A stretch of 64,000 bases of DNA from the NCBI RefSeq assembly GCF_963457605.1, contig NZ_OY735139.1, forward strand, positions 310,001 through 374,000, in the 5' to 3' direction. This DNA comes from an uncultured Gellertiella sp. Lineage in GTDB: Bacteria > Pseudomonadota > Alphaproteobacteria > Rhizobiales > Rhizobiaceae. How positions within the stretch are numbered: position 1 is the stretch's first letter; each line of letters starts with the position of its first letter. Shown in pieces: positions 39,201 through 48,400 of the stretch. A program made the translations under genes and the position numbers. The notes beneath the pieces are model-generated. The model made no database searches. It was not told the origin of the DNA and saw only the letters and a program-made list of their open reading frames with translations.

Positions 39201-40069
39201 GCGTGCAGATCCGGTTTCAGTGTCAGTCGGGCTTCGGCATCGAGCATAGCATTGGCGACCGCCAGTGCGTCCCTGTTGATTGCGACATTGTGGACCCGGA
39301 AAATCGCGGCCCCCTGCTGGCGCAGATAGACCGTGGTCGCCGCCGTCCCCGCATCGCGGCGATCGGCCATCTCCTCGCCGGTCATCGTGCCGATGAAGCG
39401 CTTGCGCGAGGTGCCGGCAATCAGCGGCAGGCCGAACCCGTGCAGTTCCGCAAAACGCGCCATCAGCTCCATGTTTTCGGCAGGGTCCTTGGCAAAGCCG
39501 AAGCCCGGATCGAGCACGACGGCGCTGCGGGCAACACCCGCCGCATCGGCAATATCAAGCGAGCGACCGAGAAACAGGATCTGGTCGGCGATCACGTCGG
39601 ACAGCTTGTCGCGCCCGCGCCCGGTATGCATCAGGCAGAGCCCTGCCCCGGTTTCAGCCGCAACCTTTGCAATCTCCGGCTCGCGCTGCGCGCCATGCAC
39701 ATCGTTGATCACATGGGCACCGGCGGCGACCGCCAGCCGGGCGGTGGAGGCCCGGTAGGTGTCGATGGACATCAGCGCATCGGTGCGCGCGGCAAGCGCT
39801 TCGATCACCGGCAGCACCCGGTCCTGTTCTTCCGCCGCGCTGATCCCGACGGCACCGGGCCTGGTCGATTCGCCGCCGATATCGAGGATATCGGCACCCC
39901 CAGCCACGCAGGCCAGCGCATGGTCGACAGCGGCGGCGGTACTCTTCAGCAGCCCGCCATCGGAAAACGAATCCGGCGTGACATTGATGATGGCCATCAA
40001 TGCGCCGTCCTTCAGGTCCAGCGCCCGGCCATGCGCCAACTGCCAGATCCTTTGCGCCGTCACGACCAC
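39197..40069 (-). CDS. folP: Dihydropteroate synthase
   Basis: 290 residues from GTG 40069. It condenses the folK product with p-aminobenzoate (sulfonamide target). INVTPDSFSDGG, DIGGESTRPGA and SKRKRFIGTMTG-like loop motifs (here GTSRKRFIG) identify it. The start is set by AAGGAGG, 7 bases upstream; an ATG 10 codons earlier is possible but lacks such a site. First gene of the fol operon. Confidence 0.95.
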   Translation of the reverse strand: MVVTAQRIWQLAHGRALDLKDGALMAIINVTPDSFSDGGLLKSTAAAVDHALACVAGGADILDIGGESTRPGAVGISAAEEQDRVLPVIEALAARTDALMSIDTYRASTARLAVAAGAHVINDVHGAQREPEIAKVAAETGAGLCLMHTGRGRDKLSDVIADQILFLGRSLDIADAAGVARSAVVLDPGFGFAKDPAENMELMARFAELHGFGLPLIAGTSRKRFIGTMTGEEMADRRDAGTAATTVYLRQQGAAIFRVHNVAINRDALAVANAMLDAEARLTLKPDLHA

Positions 40070-40168
40070 CGCCCCGCCTCCTTCATGGCATTTTGCCAAA
40101 CTCTGTCTTGCACTTGGTCAGCCTATGCCGCAAGGTCCGCCCGAGTTCAACCACCCGGACTTTCAAGA

Positions 40169-40813
40169 ATGAATTTTGCCCCGTGGCGTCCCTCTGTTTT
40201 TGTCATCCGGACGCTGATTGCCCTGCCGATGCTCGTTACGGCAACCGCCGCCCCGGCGGAGATGATCGTCTACAAGACAATCACCTATTTCTCCATTGGC
40301 GGCACGACCATCGCGGAACTCGATCACGAACTCCAGACCCGCGGCCCCGAGGTCAAGACGACAGGCACCCGGCATCCCGGCGCAACCCGGATCAAGTTTG
40401 GCGGCGATGTCACCTATCTGCAGAAGGGCGGAACCTGCCGGGTGGCAAAGGCTCGGGTCACCGTCAGCACCCATATCATGCTGCCGCGCTGGAAAAACCG
40501 CCGCAGTGCCAAGCCCGGTCTCGCCCTGCTCTGGGACACGCTGTCCGGCGATATCCGGCGCCATGAGGAGCGGCACGCCGAAATCGCCCGCACCCACGGG
40601 CGCGAGATGGAACAGGCGCTCGCGCATTTGCCAGCCGAATCGACCTGCCATGCAATGCAGGAGGCCGTTTCAAGCCTGTCCGCCATGCTCATCCTGTCGC
40701 ATGATCGTGATCAGGCGCGCTTTGATCGTGTTGAGGCGGTCAATTTCGAAAGCCGGATGATTCGCCTGCTGAGGGGCCGGATTTCCGCCAAACCGGTTGA
40801 AAAACATCTGTGA
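40169..40813 (+). CDS. DUF922 secreted metallopeptidase-like protein
   Basis: 214 residues with a signal peptide (TLIALPMLVTATAAPAE). The central DUF922 segment contains RRHEERHAEIARTHGREM, an HExxH-type zinc site (HEERH), and WDTLSGDI. Three cysteines are seen (GTCRV, ESTCHAM). DUF922 proteins are predicted zinc-dependent proteases; activity is not shown. Divergent from folP across about 100 bases. Confidence 0.75.
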   Translation: MNFAPWRPSVFVIRTLIALPMLVTATAAPAEMIVYKTITYFSIGGTTIAELDHELQTRGPEVKTTGTRHPGATRIKFGGDVTYLQKGGTCRVAKARVTVSTHIMLPRWKNRRSAKPGLALLWDTLSGDIRRHEERHAEIARTHGREMEQALAHLPAESTCHAMQEAVSSLSAMLILSHDRDQARFDRVEAVNFESRMIRLLRGRISAKPVEKHL

Positions 40814-40929
40814 TGTCTCGGGCCGCCCTTGCGGGGACTGCATCGCCAGGCTTGCGCGGGGCTTGCCGCAAGTCTGCGGAATGATCGGTCATTTCTGATG
40901 ATTTAAGAATCGAGAATTATCTATTATAA

Positions 40930-41073
40930 AAATAATCATGTTTCCTGGTTGGTTTATCCGGTTCCCGCGTTCTCCTGGTGCGTCCCAGAGCCGCAGGCGT
41001 TCTCCTCCCTCGCCCTGCAGGCGATGCACCCATCTGGCCTCGCCGGTCCCAGACCGTTGCGAGGCTTTTTTTT
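40930..41073 (+). ncRNA. Candidate trans-acting small RNA with anti-Shine-Dalgarno loops
   Basis: No protein-coding sense is seen here, but three stem-loops follow one another. Hairpin 1 (about 40959-40992) and hairpin 2 (about 40993-41020; stem GCAGGCG / CGCCCTGC with one bulge) each carry the 10-mer GCGTTCTCCT in the loop region, which is complementary to ribosome binding sites. The third is a strong terminator (7-bp stem plus inner 4-bp stem, 8 T). An A/T-rich stretch (TATTATAAAAATAAT, 40922-40936) may hold the -10. Rhizobial alpha-r14 and alpha-r15 (AbcR) RNAs show anti-SD loops of this kind; family membership is not tested. The 5' end is a guess. Confidence 0.6.
41037..41073 (+). terminator. 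Strong intrinsic terminator of the candidate small RNA
   Basis: GCCTCGC (41037-41043) pairs with GCGAGGC (41059-41065), inner CGGT/ACCG, followed by 8 T (41066-41073). It lies 224 bases after the nearest plus-strand stop codon, too far for a simple gene terminator. Confidence 0.85.
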
Positions 41074-41143
41074 GACCGTCACGCCGTTCTACCAGCGGAA
41101 CTCGACAGCCAGATGACGGAATATGCGGGGAGACTCCTGACAA

Positions 41144-41464
41144 TCAACCCTGGCGTTCCGGAACATGCACCACCAGACCGTCGAGCTCATCACTGATCTT
41201 GATCTGGCACGACAGGCGCGAGGTCGGGCGCACGTCGAAGGCAAAGTCCAGCATGTCCTCTTCCATCGCGGCAGGCGCACCGACCTTTGCGGTCCAGGCA
41301 TCGTCCACGTAGACGTGGCAGGTGGCGCAGGCGCAGGCACCGCCACATTCGGCTTCAATCCCGGGCACGGAATTGCGCACGGCGTTTTCCATGACGGTGG
41401 AGCCATTGGCTGCATCAAGTTCAAGGCGCGTGCCGTCGAAGGCGACGAGGGTCAGTTTGGTCAT
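41144..41464 (-). CDS. Adrenodoxin-type [2Fe-2S] ferredoxin
   Basis: 106 residues. The cluster ligands are in [15 protein letters not shown] (C-x5-C-x2-C) with a distal Cys in RLSCQIKIS. The ferredoxin passes electrons to oxygenases or to Fe-S assembly. It is a single gene; it ends 70 bases from the candidate RNA terminator (convergent). Confidence 0.92.
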   Translation of the reverse strand: MTKLTLVAFDGTRLELDAANGSTVMENAVRNSVPGIEAECGGACACATCHVYVDDAWTAKVGAPAAMEEDMLDFAFDVRPTSRLSCQIKISDELDGLVVHVPERQG

Positions 41465-41654
41465 GTTGCTGTTCCGATGCCTGAAGGGAAAAAACCGCGC
41501 CTGTCTTCCATAAAAAACACCGGACAGTCAACACGGGTGCGAGGCCTTGCGGACGAATTCCGGTTTCCAGATTGTCAGCGGAGAAGGAGGATCGTCCGGC
41601 AGCACATGGCTGAGCCTGTGCCATCAGGACACAGGCCGGATGCATCGCTGCCTC

Positions 41655-42023
41655 CTATCGGCACAGTTTCAGGATAAAGTTTTCCGCCGCGACAATGGCA
41701 GACCCGACCGACACGATCAGGCCGGCATCCCGTGGGTCTGCCTCGAGCCGGGTCGTGATGGCGACGATATCCCGGGCACCGACGGCAGCGGCGGCTCCCT
41801 TCAGGCGATGGGCGATGGCGCTTGCCTGGGTCTCATTGGCATGGGCGAGTTCGGCAAGGCAGGAACGGGCCTGCCGGGCAAAGATTTGCAAGACTTCGGT
41901 TTCAAGCGCCTTGTCGCCCATGGTCTGTTTGGCGAGATGATCGAGATCGATGGGGCGGGTCGCAGAAGGGCACGGGCCGGAGTGATTGTCGGGGGCCTCG
42001 AACGCAATATTCAACGCTGCCAT
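41655..42023 (-). CDS. Hpt-domain phosphotransfer protein
   Basis: 122 residues. The helix carrying the phospho-acceptor is ASAIAHRLKGAAAAVGARDI (His in AHRLKGAA); the preceding helix is LETEVLQIFARQARSCLAEL. The 25-residue N-terminus is not conserved. Such free Hpt proteins relay phosphate between hybrid kinases and regulators; partner unknown. AAGGA lies about 8 bases before the ATG. Divergent from gpr. Confidence 0.82.
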   Translation of the reverse strand: MAALNIAFEAPDNHSGPCPSATRPIDLDHLAKQTMGDKALETEVLQIFARQARSCLAELAHANETQASAIAHRLKGAAAAVGARDIVAITTRLEADPRDAGLIVSVGSAIVAAENFILKLCR

Positions 42024-42462
42024 GTCAACATGTCCTTGTTCTTATTTTTGACGCTTCGGCAATATGTGCCGGGTTGAGACGCAATCCCGTTAAAAACCGG
42101 CGCTATCAAGGCAGAAACTGAATTTATGGTTAACAGTGGTTAAAGGTCGCTGCCGAAAGGGTTTATATCGAAGGGTATGTGTTAAAACATGTTAACAAAG
42201 CGAGCGAATGGCCCCTGCCCGCGACCCCGCTTGATTGTATCAGCGCCCCTTCTGTGGCACTAAAGCATTGTAAAGCTGAATAAAGGCGACGATGCCGCCC
42301 TCCTGCTTCCCAACAGCTGATGACATCGAGCGGCGATGGCATGAAAGGCCGGGGTGGAGAGAATGGCGGATCAGGTATGGAGTGCCTTTCTGGAAACGCG
42401 ATGTGCGCCTGGCTGCCCGCGAATTCCGAGAGTTGCTCCCGAAGAGATACGAGGCAGGATGC
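42024..42462. other. Intergenic region between the Hpt gene and gpr
   Basis: 439 bases between divergent genes. It holds two TTAA-N6-TTAA pairs (42130-42143 and 42182-42195), one base short of the CtrA site TTAA-N7-TTAA. The gpr reading frame extends 57 codons into it (to 42292), but without a good ribosome binding site there. No other structure was seen. Confidence 0.45.
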
Positions 42463-45400
42463 ATGGCAAACGGTAGAAGCGGCGACCCGCAGGCTGACAA
42501 GGCTTACCAGGCCCTCGAGGATGCCCTGCAGGGTAAATTTGACGAAAAAGGCCAGCAGCGCGCTGTGGCTCGCTCTGACGGCCGGGAGGCAAATGTGGCG
42601 GATAACATGAAGCAACGTCCCAAGACGGCAGCCGAGCAGGCGCAGCAGCGCCGGGCCGCCCAGGAAGGCGGACGCCCGCAAATGCCGGAAGGTCCCAAGG
42701 GCCAGTCCCAGCCGCCCGCCAATGACGGTCGCCGGTCCTCCTCCGCCATGCTGAAAAATCTCGAGGGCGGCTCGATGAATTCGGCGCTGCGCAATGCGGC
42801 GGTGATGTCGCTGCTGTGGGCCGTGGCCGTTGTCGGCCTGGCGCAATTGCTGTTTTCCTCGCAGATCTGGCAGATCAGCGCGGCCTCGGATGTATTCGGC
42901 CTGCCCCGCCTGATCCTGCTGATCATCGCGATCATCCTGCCGGTCATGCTGTTCTTTGCCTATTCGATCATGATTGCCCGCGCCCAGGACATGCGCAACG
43001 CCACCCGGTCGATGGCGGAGCTTGCGCTGCGTCTGGTGGAGCCGGAAGCCATGGCCTCCGACCGCATCATGAATGTCGGCCAGGCCGTGCGCCGCGAAGT
43101 GACCGCGATGAACGAGGGCATCGAGCGGACCATCGCACGCGCCACCGAACTGGAGGCGCTCGTGCATTCCGAAGTCAATGCGCTGGAGCGCAGCTATACG
43201 GACAACGAGATGCGGGTGCGCTCGCTGGTCCAGGAACTCGGCTCCGAACGCGAGGCGATCACCAATCATGTCGAGCGCATCCGCTCCTCGATTGTCGGCG
43301 CGAATGAGCAGCTGAAGGAAGAAATGTCGCTCGCCACGGAAGAAATCTCCGTGCGGCTGGCGACATCGGGCGAAGCCTTCGCCCAGATGATCGACACCCG
43401 CGCTGCGGTGCTGCTCGAAAAATCCGATACCGCAGCCCAGAACATCAGCTCGCTTCTGACCGGCAAGACGACGGCGCTGGTCGATGCGCTCGATGCCTCG
43501 GGCTTTGCCCTGGCCCGGGAATTCGACACCCGCCTCGATTCGATCTCCACCACCATTACCCATCGTGGCCAGGAAATCCTCGGCCAGTTCGAGACCCGCG
43601 CCTCGACGCTCGACGCCAATACGGAACGGCTGAATGCCGCGCTCAACGAACGCGCCAACCAGTTGAACGAGACCCTGATTGCCCGCACCCGTGAAATCAA
43701 CGAGAGCCTGACCTCGGGCCAGACCAGCATCGCCGGCACGCTCGACGACGTGTTGATGAAACTCAATACCAATCTCGACGAGAAGAGCTCGACCTTCCGC
43801 CAGAACCTGCAATTGACCGCCGACGAAGCGGTGATGGATCTCGACATCCGGTCCGGCTTCTTCGTCGAACGGATGCAGGCCACCACCAGCCAGCTGTCAA
43901 CAGTTTTCGACGAGCGCTTTGCGGAATTCTCGGAAGCCTTCGAACAGCGCTCCGGTTCGCTGGACAACAAGCTGATGGAAAGCCTGGCACGGATCAACGA
44001 AACCCTGTCGAGCGGGTCTGAATCCCTCGACGGCATCCTGTCGACCAGCATCGACCGGCTCGGCACCTCGCTCAACGACCAGTCCTTCGCGCTGGCCGCA
44101 GCGCTTGGCACCGGGCAGGAGGTGATCGAGAATTCCATCGACCTGCGGGTGCGCGAAATCACCGGCACGCTGGAAAGCCGCACCGGCGAAATCACCTCGG
44201 TGCTGAACGAGACCGCTTACAGTATCAATTCCAATCTTGCCGAGCGGACGGCGGAAATCGCCTCGACCCTGGGCGCCCGGGCAGATGAATTCACCACCGC
44301 GCTGAACAGCAAGACCTCGGAAATCACCTCGACCCTGACGGAGAAGACCTCGGAACTCACCTCGGAGCTCGATTTCCGCACCATGGAACTGACCGCAGCG
44401 CTCGGCGCACGTACCGAGGAAATCACCTCGGCGCTGAGCAGCAAGACGGCGGAAATGACCTCCGCGCTGACCGACAAGACCTCGGTACTCACCACCGAAC
44501 TCGACTACCGCACCATGGAACTGACCGCAGCACTTGGTGCCCGCACCGAGGAAATCACCTCTGCCGTCAGCACCAGTACCGAAGAGATGAGCCAGACCCT
44601 GTCGGCCCGCATGCAGGAGATGAATGCATCGCTGGAAAGCCGCACCGGCGAGTTCAAGGCTGTGATGGATCACCGCTCCGGCGAGATCACCTCGGCGCTG
44701 ACCACCCGCACCGCCGAAATCGCCGGCGCCCTGCACCAGGCCGAAAACCGGATCGGCGCGACCATGGCCGAGCGCAGCGACACGCTGATTGCCACCATCT
44801 CGACCAATTCCGCTGCGCTGACCGAGGCAATGACCGCGATGGAATCGAATTTGGGCACGGTGCTGGCCAGCCGCAGCGACAGCCTGATCTCGGCAGTTGC
44901 CAGCGCAACGGCAGAGCTTGCCGAGACCATCGACGCCCGCGTCACCGGTCTCACCGATGTCTTTGCCAGCGGCAATAGCCGTCTTGCCGACACGATTTCC
45001 GGCCAGACCGACATTCTCGGCACGATGGCGGATACCACGCAGGCCGCGATTGCCGATGCGCTTGGCCGTCGCACCGACGATATCGCGCTGGTGCTGGAAC
45101 AGGGCCGCAGCCGTATCGACGCCACCCTGGCCGAACGCGTGGATCAGATGACCGGGGCTCTGACCACCAGCAGCACCGAGATCATCGGCAGCATCGACCG
45201 CAAGGTGAACGATCTCTCGGACGCGCTCGTCGAGGGTTCGCTGACCTTCGGCCTGCAGCTCGAAACCCATGTGGCGACCGCCATCGACAGCGTAGCCGAC
45301 GCCGAAACCCGCCTCACCTCCTCGCTGGAAGAACGGGCGGCAGCGCTGCGCCGGACCTATGAGGACAATCAGGCCCTCATCCAGGACGTCCTCGACGGAT

Positions 45401-48400
45401 CCGCCAGCCGGCTCGAGAATACCATTTCCAGCGGCACGCGCCGCATCGAGGACGCGGTATCGAGCAGCGTCAACCAGCTCGACGGCTCGCTGTCGACCAG
45501 TGCGCTGCAGATCGAGGAATCCCTGAATTCCGGCATCAGCCGCCTGACGGAAACCCTGATCGGCACCTCCTCGGAACTGGCGATTACCGTGGAAAGCGGC
45601 GTCGAGCAGATGCAGACCTCGCTGCAGGCGAGCGCCAGGGACATCGACACGGCATTGCAATCGGGGACCGGGGATATCCAGTCGTCGCTGCTCGCGGGCA
45701 ATGCCCAATTGCGCGATGCGCTGGTGACGGGTACAGGCGACCTCCGGGGTGCCTTGCTCAACAGTGCCGCCGACATCAGGACTTCGCTGACAGAAGCGCA
45801 GACGCAGCTCGACGCATCGCTTGGCCTGGGGACAGCGCAATTGCAGACCGCCCTCACCGGGGCGCAGGCGCAGCTCGACATGGCGCTCGGCCAGGGTACG
45901 GCGCAATTGCAGACCGCGCTGACAGAAGGTTACGACAATATCAGCGGCAGCATCGCCACCGGCTACGAGCGGATCGACCGCGCGCTGTCGACCACGCATG
46001 CGCAGTTCCGCGAGACGCTGGAGGCTGGCAACGACAAGCTCGATCTGACGCTGAAGGATGCGCGCAGCCAGATGGAGAGCGTGCTGATCGAGCAGGCCAC
46101 CACCATCGGCGCAACGGTTGCGACCGGCGCAAGCATGCTGGAAATGTCGCTGGAGGATCAGGGCACGGCCCTGCGCCAGGCCATCGAACTTGCCACCACC
46201 GACATGGACAGCCGCCTGCGGGGCACCGCCGGCAAGATCGCCGGCCAGCTCAGCAGCGCCGCACTCGACGTCAACAATGCCGCCGCCACCGCGACCTCGC
46301 AGGTCGAACAGAGCGTCGACCTGCTGGCCTCCCGCCTGGTCGATACCGGCAACCGGGTTGAACTTGGCCTCAACGCCATCGAACTGAGGATCCGCGAAGG
46401 TGTCACGGGTGTCGCCACCCAGATGGAAACCGCCGGACGGGTGTTCGGCGACACGCTGTCGGAACGCATCCAGGATATCGACCGGGTCTCGACCGAAGCC
46501 ACGGGCCGTCTTGCCGATGTGCTCGACAGCCGCAGTTCGCAGGTGGCAAACACCATGGAGGCCGGCACCTCGCAGATCGACCAGCGCCTGTCGCAGCTCG
46601 ATGGTGCACTCGCCACCGGCCTCGACAATGTCAACCGGACCATCGAGGAAAAGGCCGGGGTGCTCGCCGTGACCCTGCGCTCGGCGGTCACCGACGCCGC
46701 AGGCAATCTCGAGGCGGAGGTCGCCCGCACCACCCGGGTCCTCGCCCAGGCGAGCGATGGCTTCATCGACAAGGTCGGCGCAAAGAACCTCGAATTCACC
46801 CAGTCGGTCGAAGACCGCTCCGACCGGATCGTGGCACGGGTGTCGGAAACCCAGAACCGGCTGGCCGCCCAGGCGGCCGCCGTCGCCCAGACCTTCTCCG
46901 TCGCCGGCAATTCGATCGTCAGCAAGGTTGCCGAGGCCGAAGGTCTCGTCTCCAGCCAGGTTCAGGCCATCACCGAAGTGCTGGCCGGGGCTGAAAGGAC
47001 GCTTGGAGCGCAGGGCGAGCAGATCCGCACCAGCCTCAGCGAAACCGGCGACGCGATCCGGAGCAGCATGGCGGAAACCGGAGATGCCCTGCGTACCAGC
47101 CTCAGCACCACCAGCGGTGACATTACCAGTACCCTTTCCGACGTGGAACGGGTGCTCCAGAACCGCAACGAAGCGATCCGCACCAGCCTTGAGGAACGGG
47201 CCCGCGAAATCGATGGCACCCTAAGCCAGGTCGACCGGGCACTGGAAGCCCGTGGCAATGCCGTTCGCTCGGCGCTGGAAGAGCGCACCCGCGACATCAA
47301 CTCGATGCTGTCGGACCGGTCCATCGAGCTTAGCAGCATCATCGAGGACAAGCTTCTGCCGGTGATCGAGACCTATGCGGCCACGGGCCGCGAGGCCGCC
47401 GATCATATCTCCATGGCCGCACGCACCAGCGCCGACCGTCTGCGCGCCGAAAATGCCGCGCTGATCGATGCCATGGTGCAGCGCACCGAGGCGACCGCCC
47501 AAACCATCAACCAGCTGGAAGCCACGCTGTCGACCAGTGTCAACAGCCTGATCCACCGGCTGGCGGAGAGCAATTCCGGCCTTGCCGACACCGTCGGTCG
47601 CGCCAGCGAGGAGCTTGGCACGGTCAACCAGACCATGGATGCGACCGCCAGCCGCTTCAGCGAGACGGCGGAACGGGCTTCCGAGCGCGTCACCGCCTCC
47701 ACCCGCTTCCTCGAAGGCAAGGTCGACCGGCTGTCGAGCATTTCCGCCGATACGCTGGCGCAGGTCTCCAGCATCGTCACCCGCTTCTCCGACCATTCCA
47801 AGGTGCTCGGTCAGGCCTCGGAACTGCTGGGGGCTGCCCAGTCCAATCTCGCCAATACGCTGGAAGACCGCGAAGAGGCGCTGCGCCAGCTCGCCGTTGG
47901 CCTCGTCACCCGCTCCGACGAAATTTCCGGGACCATGCGGTCGCTGGGAGAAATGGTCGATGGCGCCTTCGACCGGGCGGAACAGCGCTCCAGCCAGCTG
48001 TCGGGCAACCTGCGCCAGGGCTTCCAGTCTTCCTTCGCCGATGTCGGGCGTGTTCTCACGGAAACCGAAAAACGCACCGCCCAGGTGGCCGAAAGCCTGC
48101 GCGACACCATGGCCAAGGCCGGTCAGGACGCCAGCCAGTCGCTGGAGACCTCGTTCTCCGATGTTGGCCGCCTGCTGAGCGAGACCGAGAAACGCTCGGC
48201 AACCGCCGCCGAAAGCCTGCGCAATACGGTGTCGGGTGCCGCCCAGAGCGCCACCAGGATGCTGGATGGTGCCTTTGGCGAGGCGGAAAAACGTGCCCTT
48301 GGCCTGTCCGAGCGGATGCTGTCGAGCCTCAACAGCTCGCTGACCGAACTCGACCAGGTGATCGACACGACCGCGAAAAAGTCCGGTTCGGCTGCCGATG

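Noticed and set aside
40889-41143. 84-codon minus-strand open frame across the candidate small RNA
   Set aside because: No ribosome binding site and low-complexity composition; the hairpins and terminator read on the plus strand explain the region better.
44371-44570. Short repeats in gpr considered as a CRISPR array or recent DNA duplication
   Set aside because: Units are in frame, coding and follow a helix period; there are no spacers.
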